Shown here: positions 16,543 to 26,007 of the stretch, piece after piece
Layout: each line of letters begins with the position of its first letter
Numbering within the stretch: the first letter of the stretch is position 1
Assembly (NCBI RefSeq): GCF_025685685.1
Contig: NZ_JAGSYH010000013.1
Location: 1-64,000 of the forward strand
Direction: 5' to 3'
Source: Acidicapsa dinghuensis
GTDB lineage: Bacteria; Acidobacteriota; Terriglobia; Terriglobales; Acidobacteriaceae
Length of the DNA: 64,000 nucleotides
Notes under the pieces: model-generated
Databases searched by the model: none
Told to the model about the DNA's origin: nothing
The model's input: the letters and a program-made list of their open reading frames with translations, nothing else
Position numbers and translations under genes: made by a program

Positions 16543-18036
16543 TCAATGAGCTACTGGATGAATGTAAATCGGATTGGATACCAGCATCAGGCTTCCGTTT
16601 GAATCTCGCACTTCGACTCGTATCCAATGTTCTCGGCCATCGGTTTTCCAATGAAATGGCAATTCCTCTTTGTCTTCCCCGGCGTCGAGCGGTGGCAGCA
16701 GTGAATCTTCAATCCCATCCAGAAATAAATACACCTTCGCCTGTGGACATGCCGTCAATCGCACTTGAAAATCCAGAGTATCGCCCGCGAAAGCGTCCAG
16801 TGTCTCACCCATCCGAGCCGTATGATCCGCCGCCGACGAGTGCTGTGTCACGTCACGTGCTTCCAGATCAACCACTTTGTCATGCGACGCCGTGAGATCG
16901 ACAAACACTCGTCCTTTGCGGATGCCTTCGAGTACGGCAGGCACCGAAAGTTCCGTTGCCTCCACAACCGTCGTCGGCCATCCAATAGAGCCTGGGCGTC
17001 CAGCTTCTGACGTTGCGTGGTGATTATCGCTTCCGCCTACAGCTGTGAGCTTCGCACCTGCAGCAATCTGCCGGTCCCAAAAGTCTTCGCTTGAGAGCAC
17101 CTCGCCTCCACCATTGATGACCTCAACGCCGGTGAACAGGCTCATATCCACTTGGGTCTTCGGCGTCCATCCGCAGCCCATGCAAATCTCGCCCGTCGGT
17201 GAATCGGCATGATTCACCGAAGCAATACCGCCTTTGGCACGCACATCACGCAGAATCGCATTCACATCCAGCCCGCCGCTACCTTCTCGATAATCGACAA
17301 ACTGGGTCACGCCAAAGATGTTGAAGTGCCCCCAGAATGTTGTGATCTCGCGTCCCGGAATCAGCAGCAGCTTGTCGAAATATGGTTGCAATTCACGCAT
17401 ATCGTCATACTGCGAGGTTGTGTTGTGATCGGTAATGGCAATGAAATCCAATCCGCGCTGTGCCGCGGTCTCGGCAGTCAGGAATACCGGACAAGGTACG
17501 CGCTTCCCCGACTGGCTCTCGCAGCTTCCGTCGCTGTGCGCCGTATGCATGTGCAGATCGCCTCGATACCAGCGCGTCCCGGTCGCCAAAGGATCAAGTG
17601 TGAAGCCATGCTCCTCAGCGGATGAGTTGAATCGGATTTCCGCATGATATGTGGATGTTTCATGCGCCCGTATATTTGGCACCGAGATTAGTAGCCGCCA
17701 TCGCCCCGCGGGAATTGGCCCCGGCAGATAGGAAGGTGTAGCGTCTGCCTCACCGATCGTAAAGTGGCTCTTGTTTCCCCCGCTATTGCCACGAAATCTA
17801 TCAGGATCAGCGATCCCTAGATCCATGGTTGTTTTCTTATCTCTACCTGTGTAATGAAAGTCAACGCTGATGCGTCGAACACCTTTCGGTACCTCAAATG
17901 GCACCTCAAAGTAAGTCTGATTCTGTAGCCCGGTTACGCTTCCCTCCAATACCAGATCTGGCTGTTTTGTTTGTGCCAAAGCAATTGGAAGAATAAAAAA
18001 GCTCAGTAAGAACGCGAGCCGTTCAGCAACACCCAT
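16543..18036 (-). CDS. CehA/McbA-type PHP-domain metallohydrolase, secreted
   Basis: 497 aa. A signal peptide (LAFLLSFFILPIALAQ) is followed by a beta-rich domain (30-150), then a PHP catalytic domain: WYRGDLHMHTAHSDGSC, DFIAITDHNT, LIPGREITTFWGHFNIFG, VNHADSP and GGSDNHH supply the metal-binding His and Asp residues. Relatives CehA and McbA hydrolyse carbamate esters, but most members have unknown phosphoester or ester substrates. I chose the ATG at 18036, 11 nt after AGGAG; a TTG lies one codon before. It is the first gene of a two-gene operon and lies downstream of the Oar receptor on the same strand. Confidence 0.82.
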   Translation of the reverse strand: MGVAERLAFLLSFFILPIALAQTKQPDLVLEGSVTGLQNQTYFEVPFEVPKGVRRISVDFHYTGRDKKTTMDLGIADPDRFRGNSGGNKSHFTIGEADATPSYLPGPIPAGRWRLLISVPNIRAHETSTYHAEIRFNSSAEEHGFTLDPLATGTRWYRGDLHMHTAHSDGSCESQSGKRVPCPVFLTAETAAQRGLDFIAITDHNTTSQYDDMRELQPYFDKLLLIPGREITTFWGHFNIFGVTQFVDYREGSGGLDVNAILRDVRAKGGIASVNHADSPTGEICMGCGWTPKTQVDMSLFTGVEVINGGGEVLSSEDFWDRQIAAGAKLTAVGGSDNHHATSEAGRPGSIGWPTTVVEATELSVPAVLEGIRKGRVFVDLTASHDKVVDLEARDVTQHSSAADHTARMGETLDAFAGDTLDFQVRLTACPQAKVYLFLDGIEDSLLPPLDAGEDKEELPFHWKTDGREHWIRVEVRDSNGSLMLVSNPIYIHPVAH

Positions 18037-18117
18037 CAATTTACGGTCTCCTGAAAGAAAAGACGCCCGGCGGCTCCATTCAGACTCCGCCGGGCATACT
18101 CTTGTCTTCCAGGCACC

Positions 18118-21100
18118 CTAAAAGCTGATGCGCGCCGCAAATTGCATGACGCGCGGATCAGCTGATAGCGTGGTGATCTGTCCTACGCTGCTGCTGCTCG
18201 CATTACCGCTCGGCTGACCAAACACCGGGTGGTTGAATGCGTTAAAGACTTCCCAGCGAAATTCTGCATTCACTCTTTCGGTGAAGGGGAAGGACTTGAC
18301 GAGGTCGAAATCAAACAGCTGCGTCTCTGGCCCCACTAGCGTATTGCGTCCTACGTTGCCGATGGTGTATTTGCCCGGATCAGCATAAGGCGTGCTTCGT
18401 CCGCTCGCGTATGCCGAGCAACCGCTGTTTGCCGCGTCATAGAACCAGCAAAGCTGCTTCTTAGGATAGGAGATGTTCGCTACCTGATTCGGCACTGCAG
18501 TGGCAAAACCGTAAGCATCGAGCAGGCTGCTCTCGCTGCCCCAGTTCGCCTGAAATGGATGGCCACTATAGAAGGTGTAGACCCCGGACGTACGCCAGTT
18601 ACCTAGAACCCATGCCGCGGGTCCAGTTTGCAACATTGCCTTGCCACGGCCAAAGGGCAGCTCATAGACGTAGTTCGCAGAGACGCGGTTACGAACGTCG
18701 AAATCGCTGCTGCCATACCAGGCTGCGTAGTTGCGGCCGTTCGGTGGATCACCCGAGTTGGTTTCCAGTTCTTCCGGTGAGTTATCGAGTGAATGAGCGT
18801 AGGTGTAAGCTCCACGCACGCTCAACCCATTCTTCATCACGCGCGTGATGCTCGCCTGCAGGCCGTCATAGTTTCCATGGCCCTGGTCATCAAGGTATTC
18901 GACCTGCCCGAAGTTTGCGTACGGCGCGGGACCAGAAACAACTCCACCGCTGATCTGCACCTGGTTGTAGTTGCGCAACGTATCGAGGTTGTCTGAACGC
19001 GTTCCCACATAATCAGCCTCAGCAAGCCACTGAGGCGTGATCTGACGCTGTACGCCAAAGCTCCACTGCTGCACGCGCGGAGCGCTGATCGATGGATTGA
19101 CAGCACGAATGTGGAAATTATTCAGCTGATTCAGATTGATGGTAGAAGGATCGAGGAAGTTCGACGGGAAACCGACCGAAGGCTTAAGCACAGGCGCTGT
19201 ATTGCTCGCGATCGTCTTGTTGATCAGGTTTGGCGGATTCAGAGCAAGCTCGTCTTCACTGCCGATACGCTCAAACTCTGTGTAGTAAATGCCGTAGCCG
19301 CCGCGAACGACCGTCTTATCGTCAAGCGAATAGGACACGCCAATGCGAGGACCGAAGTTGGTTGTCTGCGGATTGACCAGCGCACGGTCTCCCAGGGAAC
19401 CGCTCTTGGCGAAAACGAGTGAACCGTTGCCCGCAGGATCGAAGTTCGCCATGCGATTGCGAGCTTCCACAGCCGGTGTCGCAAAGTCATAACGAAGGCC
19501 AAGATTCAGCGTCAGCCGCGGCGTTACCTTCCAATCGTCTTCCACGAATCCGGAAGCCATCCAAAGCCGCTGATCGACAAAGAAAACGTTGGTCAGCTGC
19601 GTGTATTCCGTTGCGCCGATCAGACCGTCTGCGTATGACAAGCCAGTGAAAACACCGGTGAACGTCAAGTCGCCGCGCGTGCCCGGCTCATCCTGGAAGA
19701 TGTTCCGCATCGGCAGATAGATTGTCGATCCGAACTTAAGGTTGTGATTGCCCTTGGCCCATGACAACGTATCGTTGTATTGATACAGCATTGGAACCTG
19801 CTGTTTGGGCAAGAAGTCGGGCGAGCCAAGAAACGTCTTATTGGTGAAGGTCGTCAGCGGCACGCCTCCGCCAATCGCGGGGTCAGCCGGGATGCCCGGC
19901 ACGAACTGGCCAGCCGACTGCGACAGATTGAAGGGCTGTTGCACTGCCTTCGAGTAGTCACGAACCCAACCAAAGCGGAAATCATTTACAAGACGCGGGC
20001 TGATAACGCGCGTCCATCCAAGTACCACGCTCGCACCCTTCAGCGTCTGATTGCCCCACGCAGATGTGGATGTTCCATCAGCGAGTCCGCCAAAGTAGCC
20101 AGGAATATCGCGAGTGCGATTGAAATAATTGAAGCGCACGAAAGCCGTATCAGCAGAAGTCGGCGTCCAATCCACGCGAGCATCGTAGCTGCCGTTAAAG
20201 TCGGTCAACGCACCTGTCCGGGAATAGTTGTTCAACTCCGGATAGCTGGATCCACCATCTTTGAAATTTGGCTCGGGAAAGAGCGCCATCAACGCACTTA
20301 CACTCGAATCGATCTGGCTGGAAGGAACTTGGTTATTGGTATAAGCCTGGCAACCGCTGCTCGACAGGTTATAGGGCGTGCTGCAGGTTGTTGGATCGTA
20401 GATCGTTGGATATGCAGCTACACCATCTGCCGCCGCTGCTGTATCGCTAAAATCGCCAACGCGTTCATTGTCCAGCGGAACGGTTGAGATGCGGTTTACG
20501 CCCTGCTTGACGCGAGTGTCTTCGTAGTTAAAAAAGAAGAACAAGCGATTGGAGAGAACCGGGCCGCCGATGCTTCCGCCGAACTGATTCTGGTTGTCTT
20601 CTGACTTCGTCGCCTGCGACTGCTTGGAGAAATAATCGAAGGAATCGAAATACTGATTGCGAACATATTCATACGCCGTTCCGTGAAACTTGTTCGTTCC
20701 GCTCTTGGTATCGACGGAAACAACCGCACCAGGAGAACGGCCATACTCAGCCGAATATGGATTTGTGATCACATTAAATTCCGAGATGACATCCACAGAC
20801 GGATGCGCCGCCTCAGTGTTCAGTTCCTGCACGTTTTCTGAAAAAGTGTTGTTATCAATGCCGTCAAGTATGAAGTCGTTCTGAAGCGAGTGGATACCGT
20901 TGACGTTAAAATCGCCGGTACGGCCGGCTGAAGTCGCTCCGCTCTGATTTGTATAGCGGTTAATCTGCACGCCGGGAACAGTGCGCAATAGATCGTCCCA
21001 GTTACGGAGAAAGAGGGGCGTTTCGCTGATAGTCTCCTGTTGAACCAGCGTCCCAAGGGACGCATCATCCCGGGAGAGTTGCGCAGTCGCCGCCTGCACC

Positions 21101-21498
21101 TCAACCGTTTGGTCAGCTCCGCCAACTGCCAAATGCAGGTCGAGCCGTACACGCTCGCCAACGCCTATCGTCACAGCTTCTTCAAGCCGTGAGAAGCCAT
21201 TCGCTGTGGCTGTAACGTTGTAGGTCGCAATGGGAAGGTTGGGCAGAGCATAGGCGCCGTCCGACGCAGAAGTAATCGTACGAGTGTATCCAGTTGCATT
21301 GTCCGTGACCGTCACGGTTGTACCCGCGACACTTGCACCGCTCGGATCAAGAACCAAGCCGGACAACGATCCTGTGTTAACCTGCGCGTCTGATTTCCCT
21401 GTGAGCAAAATGAAAAACAATAGCGTCAACCAGGCAGATATCCGCCAGCCTGGTTGTAGCGAACATAAAATCGAGCACGATCTTCCTCTCGCTCTCAT
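18118..21498 (-). CDS. Oar-like TonB-dependent receptor
   Basis: 1126-aa outer-membrane protein. A long signal region (hydrophobic WLTLLFFILLTGKSDAQ) is followed by a carboxypeptidase-regulatory-like beta-sandwich (about 45-125: LSGLVLDPSGASVAGTTVTV). The plug domain contains DNNTFSENVQELN and the stretch PYSAEYGRSPGAVVSVDTKS. The rest is a long beta-barrel with many aromatic-ending strands, finishing RVMQFAARISF (C-terminal Phe, as for BAM substrates). Oar-type receptors are abundant in Terriglobia and take up or sense large organic substrates. The ATG at 21498 has AGGAGG at good distance; an upstream GTG is too close to it. Regulated probably by the divergent winged-helix protein. Confidence 0.9.
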   Translation of the reverse strand: MRARGRSCSILCSLQPGWRISAWLTLLFFILLTGKSDAQVNTGSLSGLVLDPSGASVAGTTVTVTDNATGYTRTITSASDGAYALPNLPIATYNVTATANGFSRLEEAVTIGVGERVRLDLHLAVGGADQTVEVQAATAQLSRDDASLGTLVQQETISETPLFLRNWDDLLRTVPGVQINRYTNQSGATSAGRTGDFNVNGIHSLQNDFILDGIDNNTFSENVQELNTEAAHPSVDVISEFNVITNPYSAEYGRSPGAVVSVDTKSGTNKFHGTAYEYVRNQYFDSFDYFSKQSQATKSEDNQNQFGGSIGGPVLSNRLFFFFNYEDTRVKQGVNRISTVPLDNERVGDFSDTAAAADGVAAYPTIYDPTTCSTPYNLSSSGCQAYTNNQVPSSQIDSSVSALMALFPEPNFKDGGSSYPELNNYSRTGALTDFNGSYDARVDWTPTSADTAFVRFNYFNRTRDIPGYFGGLADGTSTSAWGNQTLKGASVVLGWTRVISPRLVNDFRFGWVRDYSKAVQQPFNLSQSAGQFVPGIPADPAIGGGVPLTTFTNKTFLGSPDFLPKQQVPMLYQYNDTLSWAKGNHNLKFGSTIYLPMRNIFQDEPGTRGDLTFTGVFTGLSYADGLIGATEYTQLTNVFFVDQRLWMASGFVEDDWKVTPRLTLNLGLRYDFATPAVEARNRMANFDPAGNGSLVFAKSGSLGDRALVNPQTTNFGPRIGVSYSLDDKTVVRGGYGIYYTEFERIGSEDELALNPPNLINKTIASNTAPVLKPSVGFPSNFLDPSTINLNQLNNFHIRAVNPSISAPRVQQWSFGVQRQITPQWLAEADYVGTRSDNLDTLRNYNQVQISGGVVSGPAPYANFGQVEYLDDQGHGNYDGLQASITRVMKNGLSVRGAYTYAHSLDNSPEELETNSGDPPNGRNYAAWYGSSDFDVRNRVSANYVYELPFGRGKAMLQTGPAAWVLGNWRTSGVYTFYSGHPFQANWGSESSLLDAYGFATAVPNQVANISYPKKQLCWFYDAANSGCSAYASGRSTPYADPGKYTIGNVGRNTLVGPETQLFDFDLVKSFPFTERVNAEFRWEVFNAFNHPVFGQPSGNASSSSVGQITTLSADPRVMQFAARISF

Positions 21499-21600
21499 CT
21501 TTTCCGGCACTCCTCCTAAAAATTACGTAAGACCGTTTAGGCCTACATCAATCTAGGAGCGCCGATCATGCATTCGAAAGTCATCGGCTCTGTGAGCACC

Positions 21601-21612
21601 GGGGTATACCCC
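21601..21612. promoter_or_regulatory. 12-bp perfect palindrome between divergent genes
   Basis: GGGGTATACCCC lies in the 264-bp space between the Oar receptor gene and the winged-helix regulator gene. It is a candidate operator for the latter; binding is untested. Confidence 0.4.
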
Positions 21613-21760
21613 TGTGATCTGAGCGCTCAAGTATCTGCAACAAAGCGCCTTAGAGACACTGTTAAAATCAGGCCAACAGCTCAATTGGACACATGTTGCT
21701 GTTTACCTGATATTCATCTCCGCTTCGTATTCTGAGCATGAGCAGACAGGACGAAGGACG

Positions 21761-21778
21761 ATGACACCCCCGAAATGA
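21761..21778 (+). other. Five-codon mini-ORF overlapping the regulator start
   Basis: ATG ACA CCC CCG AAA TGA encodes MTPPK. Its TGA overlaps the regulator ATG (ATGA). GGACGAAGGACG stands directly before the mini-ORF, while the regulator ATG has no closer site. This could couple regulator translation to the leader. Confidence 0.35.
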
Positions 21779-23130
21779 CATCGCAGGCAACTGTCACCGT
21801 TTCAATCGAACCTGATGCGGCTGCATCTTCTGGAGACTGGAGTGAGGATCTTGAACGAGATCCCCGCTGGCTGCTAGCTCTTCGTGTTGTGAGAGGCCGT
21901 CATCTTGCACGCGCACCTCTTCTTTCAAAATTTCTCTTGCACATCGTCACCGAGACTCTGTCTGGAAGACAGGAACAGATCACCGAACATCAGATCGGTG
22001 TACGTGTCTTTGGACGGCCCGATTCATACCGCACCGTTGAAGACAACATTGTCCGCAACTATGCACGGCAACTTCGGCGCAGGCTCGCCGATCACTTTGC
22101 TGCGAATCCCGAAGAAGAGATTCGAATCGACATACCTTTGGGAGCTTACATTCCGGTATTCACAGTTCGGGATGTTCGTGAAAGTGAGACGGACAGTCAG
22201 TGCTCGCCTGATCTGGCACCTGTTATATCGGAAGCCCCCGTCTCTGCGAGACAAGTTCATCTGCCGCAACTCTTCCACAATCCGAAGATTTTCATCTTTG
22301 CATTCGCGATTGCCTTGTACAGTGTGCTGCTGGTGGTCCTTACCTATCTGTTTGTGCGTTCGCCGACGGCTGCTCAAAATCATGACCGCAACAATATCCT
22401 GTGGCAAACACTGCTAAGCAGCACGAGAACTACTTATATCGTTCCCCCTGATGCAGGCTTCAATCTCATAGAAGACCTGACCCACCATCCTGTTTCGCTG
22501 GCAAATTACATCCAAGGAAATTACGCACAAGCTCCGTTATCTCAATTCGATGGCCACAGTGCAGAGGATCTGCGCACGCATGAATTTACAGACTTCGTGG
22601 ATATGCAAATTCTCACGTCACTCATGCGACTCTCTGAATACAATTCCCAGCGACTCTTACTGAGATTCCCGCGCGACCTGAGGCTTGACGATCTCAGGAA
22701 TTCAAATGCTGTGATCCTTGGCTCGGTGTGCAGCAATCCGTGGGCTTCTCTCGCAGATTCAAACACCAACTTCCATATAGTTTGCAGCGAAGACATGCTG
22801 AGTTCATCTATTGTTAACCGCTCTCCACTACCTGGCGAGCAGCCGATATATGTCAGTGAGTGGAATCAGCCAACGCATACGACGTATGCCTTAATAAGGC
22901 TCGTTCCCAACCTCAGCGGCGATGGGCATTTGTTATTGCTGGAGGGCCTCGATATTGCGGGCACACAAGCTGCCGCTGAAGCACTCTTGCATTCAGCAGC
23001 GATTGACAAAGTGCTTCAGCATGCACGCCGTCATGATGGAAGCCTAAGCTCATTTGAAATTTTGTTGCGTGCGACCAGCATTGAATCGAACGCAACCGGC
23101 GCGGAAATCATCGCAACCCGCATTCACTAG
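21775..23130 (+). CDS. Membrane-anchored winged-helix regulator, 451 aa
   Basis: The N-terminal cytoplasmic part (about 25-130) matches the domain seen in Acidobacteriota and adenylate-cyclase-like regulators: LLSKFLLHIVTETLSGRQEQ, EHQIGVRVFGRPDSYRTVED, NYARQLRRRLADHF and a final IDIPLGAYIPVF. This resembles an OmpR-like winged helix with a beta-hairpin end. One membrane helix lies at about 172-194 (IFIFAFAIALYSVLLVVLTY). The ~255-residue C-terminal part is periplasmic and unclassified. The design recalls CadC/SusR-type one-component sensors. It is divergent from the Oar receptor gene, so it probably senses the substrate or state of that system. Confidence 0.72.
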   Translation: MTSQATVTVSIEPDAAASSGDWSEDLERDPRWLLALRVVRGRHLARAPLLSKFLLHIVTETLSGRQEQITEHQIGVRVFGRPDSYRTVEDNIVRNYARQLRRRLADHFAANPEEEIRIDIPLGAYIPVFTVRDVRESETDSQCSPDLAPVISEAPVSARQVHLPQLFHNPKIFIFAFAIALYSVLLVVLTYLFVRSPTAAQNHDRNNILWQTLLSSTRTTYIVPPDAGFNLIEDLTHHPVSLANYIQGNYAQAPLSQFDGHSAEDLRTHEFTDFVDMQILTSLMRLSEYNSQRLLLRFPRDLRLDDLRNSNAVILGSVCSNPWASLADSNTNFHIVCSEDMLSSSIVNRSPLPGEQPIYVSEWNQPTHTTYALIRLVPNLSGDGHLLLLEGLDIAGTQAAAEALLHSAAIDKVLQHARRHDGSLSSFEILLRATSIESNATGAEIIATRIH

Positions 23131-23439
23131 AATTCACTAGATTAGTTAGAACGATATCTGCGAAATGTCTCGCATCATTACTTTGGGTCATTAATTCCTA
23201 CCTTTTCGACTTCAACATGCAGGCGTTATAGGAACAAGCCGCATCTTGTTCATAAAGACACATATCTGCGGTTGGATCGAAGTACATTTCGAGCGCATAT
23301 ACAACTTTGCCTTTGTGCCATCGCATCCACTTTTGAGGCAAGGCGGTTTTACTTACTGTTACTGGTTCTCGAATTCTATTTCGCGTCCATCTTTTCTAAC
23401 GCGGACGAGAACAGCCAACGCTTAAGGAGTGACAAGCAT
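23131..23439. other. Intergenic region, 309 bp
   Basis: It lies between the regulator and the OmpA-family gene. The OmpA reading frame stays open back to 23272, but no ribosome binding site or signal peptide supports that start. The ribosome binding site of the OmpA gene (AAGGAG) is at 23424-23429. Nothing else is seen. Confidence 0.4.
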
Positions 23440-25092
23440 ATGATTCGCATAAAAGGCCAGATTACTTCGTTCGTTTTTTGTTTGGCTGGATCGTTGGTAC
23501 TATGCGCTCAGGTTCCCAATCCAACCACTCAGCAACAACCGGAAAATGGGGTAGGACAGGCGCCATCTGAAATACGTGGCGGAGTGCCCGTGTACAAGAT
23601 GCAGGTAGTCGGGCGTGATATTCCCGCCATTAACTACTTTCATCGCAAAGGTGCGACGAAGATTGGGTTTGAAGGCACAAGTTTACTGCCAACTGCGAAA
23701 GGTACTGCAAAAGTCAATAGTCAGCTCGGACGCACACAGATCGAACTTGATCTCCGAGGTCTAACACCTGCAAACGGCTTCGGGCCGGAATATCTAACCT
23801 ACGTTCTATGGGCGATAACGCCCGAGGGACGTCCCGTCAATCTGGGTGAGGTTTTGCCTACTGGCGGCAAAGATAAGAACACCATGGTCGTGACAACGAA
23901 TCTACAGGTGTTTGGCCTTATCATCACAGCCGAGCCTTATTTTGCCGTCACTATGCCAAGCGATGTAGTGGTCATGCAGAACTTTGTGATCAACGACAAA
24001 ACACAAGGGGTCATTGAGCAAGTGAACGCTCACTACTCTCTCCTGCCGCGCGGCGCTTACACGGAGACCGCTGGCAGACATACGGTACTGCATCCAATCA
24101 CACGCAACGAACGCTCGCCACTCGAATTGTATGAAGCAGACAACGCGGTTGAGATTGCGGAAGCAGAAGGCGCCGATAGATATGCTGCCGATACCCTACA
24201 AAAGGCCAAGGTCGCTTTGCAGAACGCGCAGGACATAGATAACAACAGGCATGATCATGATCGCCGTCAGACGATCACCTATGCACGCGAGGCTGTACAG
24301 GCCGCGGAGGACGCACGCATCATTACTGTTCGAAAGATGAGAGAGGCAGATGAGGCCGCAAATAAGAAAGCAGCCGATGACGCCCAGCTTGCAGCGCAAC
24401 AGTCTGCTCTGGCAGCACAGCAACAAGCAGAGGCACGTGCACGCGCACAGAAGGCCGCTGAGGATGCGGAAGCAAGAGCCGCGGCCGCTCGCTCTGCACA
24501 ACAGGCTGCTGAGCAAAGCGCACAACAGGCAACACAACAGGCAGAGCAGGCTCGCGAACGGCTGAAGCAGCAACTGAGCCAGGTTTTGCAAACGAAAGAA
24601 ACCGCACGCGGCCTGATCATGAATATGTCGGATGTTCTGTTCGATTTCAACAAGTACACTCTCAAGCCGGAAGCTCGCGAAAAGCTTGCCAAAGTATCAG
24701 GCATTCTACTTGCTTATCCCGGTCTCAAGCTCCAGGTCGAAGGCTACACGGACAACATTGGCTCGGACGAATACAACCAGAAACTCTCGGAGCAGAGAGC
24801 CGATAGCGTAAAAGACTATCTTGTTTCGCAGAGCGTTGCTGACTCGGAAATCAGCGCAACAGGCTACGGCAAAAGCGATCCGATTGCCGACAATTCAACT
24901 TCCACCGGACGCTCGCAAAATCGCCGTGTTCAGCTCGTAGTTTCTGGTGAAGGCATCGGCGTTCAGCAGAGCGCACCTGGAAATCAATCAGAAGCTCCGC
25001 CTGCCACGAATCCCGCAACACCTACGCAGCCGGGAGCAGCTTCACCCGCCCCACCAAATCCAAGTGGAACCTCCCAGCCTCCGCAGAGATAA
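23440..25092 (+). CDS. OmpA-family outer-membrane protein with coiled-coil stalk
   Basis: 550 aa from an ATG preceded by AAGGAG at 11 nt. Signal peptide ends at about residue 24 (VLCAQ). Residues 35-230 form an uncharacterised beta-rich domain. Residues 230-390 are an Ala/Gln/Glu-rich helical coiled-coil region with DUF4398-like character (ADRYAADTLQKAKVALQNAQ). The OmpA C-terminal peptidoglycan-binding domain follows (about 400-502: VLFDFNKYTLKPEAREKL, VEGYTDNIGSDEYNQKLSEQ, GYGKSDPIADN, RSQNRRVQL). The tail is Pro-rich. It likely tethers the envelope to the peptidoglycan. A strong terminator follows. Confidence 0.88.
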   Translation: MIRIKGQITSFVFCLAGSLVLCAQVPNPTTQQQPENGVGQAPSEIRGGVPVYKMQVVGRDIPAINYFHRKGATKIGFEGTSLLPTAKGTAKVNSQLGRTQIELDLRGLTPANGFGPEYLTYVLWAITPEGRPVNLGEVLPTGGKDKNTMVVTTNLQVFGLIITAEPYFAVTMPSDVVVMQNFVINDKTQGVIEQVNAHYSLLPRGAYTETAGRHTVLHPITRNERSPLELYEADNAVEIAEAEGADRYAADTLQKAKVALQNAQDIDNNRHDHDRRQTITYAREAVQAAEDARIITVRKMREADEAANKKAADDAQLAAQQSALAAQQQAEARARAQKAAEDAEARAAAARSAQQAAEQSAQQATQQAEQARERLKQQLSQVLQTKETARGLIMNMSDVLFDFNKYTLKPEAREKLAKVSGILLAYPGLKLQVEGYTDNIGSDEYNQKLSEQRADSVKDYLVSQSVADSEISATGYGKSDPIADNSTSTGRSQNRRVQLVVSGEGIGVQQSAPGNQSEAPPATNPATPTQPGAASPAPPNPSGTSQPPQR

Positions 25093-25119
25093 GGTTGCTG
25101 GATTACTCACCAAAACATG

Positions 25120-25150
25120 TGGGCTGCCTGCTTCGGCGGCCCATTTTTTT
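25120..25150 (+). terminator. Rho-independent terminator after the OmpA gene
   Basis: TGGGCTGCC pairs with GGCGGCCCA (one G-T pair) around a 6-nt loop and is followed by seven T. It lies 27 nt after the stop codon. Confidence 0.9.
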
Positions 25151-25154
25151 GAAT

Positions 25155-25979
25155 TTAAACATGCGTTTGACCACCAGCATTTCTTCCAAACAGATCTTCC
25201 CTATCCAAACCGCAAAGCTGGTTAGCCGAACCCAATGCTGCTTTGAGCTTATCGTTTGTCAAACGCTGCAACTGGCCCTTAAACACCCGATCCGAAGGAG
25301 ATCGAAGCACCTCTGTGGCAAGTTTCTCTAGCTCTTGCCAATCATGCCACTCTCCAAGCAAATCCTTAACAGATCCCAGTTTTCTGAGTGTGTCTTTTCT
25401 GGCGTCGTCGCATAAGGCGAGCATATCGCGAAGCTTCTTCGCACGAATGCGGAACTGATGCGCATTTGCCTGTTCGACTTTCTCCACAGATGCCAGCTTT
25501 GAAACCTGCTTATGCAGCGTCCGTTCCCAGTCGGCGGCATATTGATTCAAGGAGTCATCTGTGCCAGCTTCCAGGATTTGATGGCGCTGCCATGTCAGTC
25601 TCCGTACCAGTCGATCTTGATGTTTATGCACTTTGTCATTGAGCGCCGCAACCGCCGCCGGTCGCAACTCCTGGATACTATCCATCAATCGCCCGCAGGA
25701 TACATTTCGTCGTCTCTTTCGAAGGGTTTCTACAAGTTTGGTCAGTACATCGAGATCGCGTGCCTTGCCTGCCGACTTACGCAGGATGTGAGCGGACCGC
25801 CATGTCTTGTACGCCTTTGTCTTGCCTTGCAAACGTAAAAATTTTGTCAACGCTTCAAGCCTGCGCGAGGTAGTCCTCAGTGAATGCACATCGTCAGCGC
25901 TTGGCTTCTTAGGCCAATGCGTGAGTAGCGATTGCATGTGATCGATCGTCTCAACTACTCGCTCTACCCGGATACCCAT
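25155..25979 (-). CDS. CHAD domain protein
   Basis: All-helical, strongly basic protein (274 aa). Conserved histidine and arginine patterns of CHAD are visible: VHSLRTTSRRLEALTKFLR, then ARDLDVLTKLVETLRKRRR, then HQFRIRAKKLRDMLALCDD. CHAD domains bind inorganic polyphosphate, and some associate with polyphosphate granules. There is no signal peptide and no attached CYTH triphosphatase domain. It starts 28 nt after the lipase-maturation-factor-like gene and is probably cotranscribed with it. Confidence 0.87.
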   Translation of the reverse strand: MGIRVERVVETIDHMQSLLTHWPKKPSADDVHSLRTTSRRLEALTKFLRLQGKTKAYKTWRSAHILRKSAGKARDLDVLTKLVETLRKRRRNVSCGRLMDSIQELRPAAVAALNDKVHKHQDRLVRRLTWQRHQILEAGTDDSLNQYAADWERTLHKQVSKLASVEKVEQANAHQFRIRAKKLRDMLALCDDARKDTLRKLGSVKDLLGEWHDWQELEKLATEVLRSPSDRVFKGQLQRLTNDKLKAALGSANQLCGLDREDLFGRNAGGQTHV

Positions 25980-26007
25980 AACTGTCCTCTATCACAACCA
26001 TTGCTGC

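Noticed and set aside
15739-16602. 287-codon plus-strand frame opposite the PI-PLC-like gene
   Set aside because: It covers conserved motifs of a gene with a good ribosome binding site and signal peptide on the other strand; no recognisable product.
24196-24704. Minus-strand frames rich in Cys, Ala and Ser opposite the OmpA coiled coil
   Set aside because: They mirror GCA/CAG-type codons of the Ala/Gln-rich stalk; low-complexity shadow.
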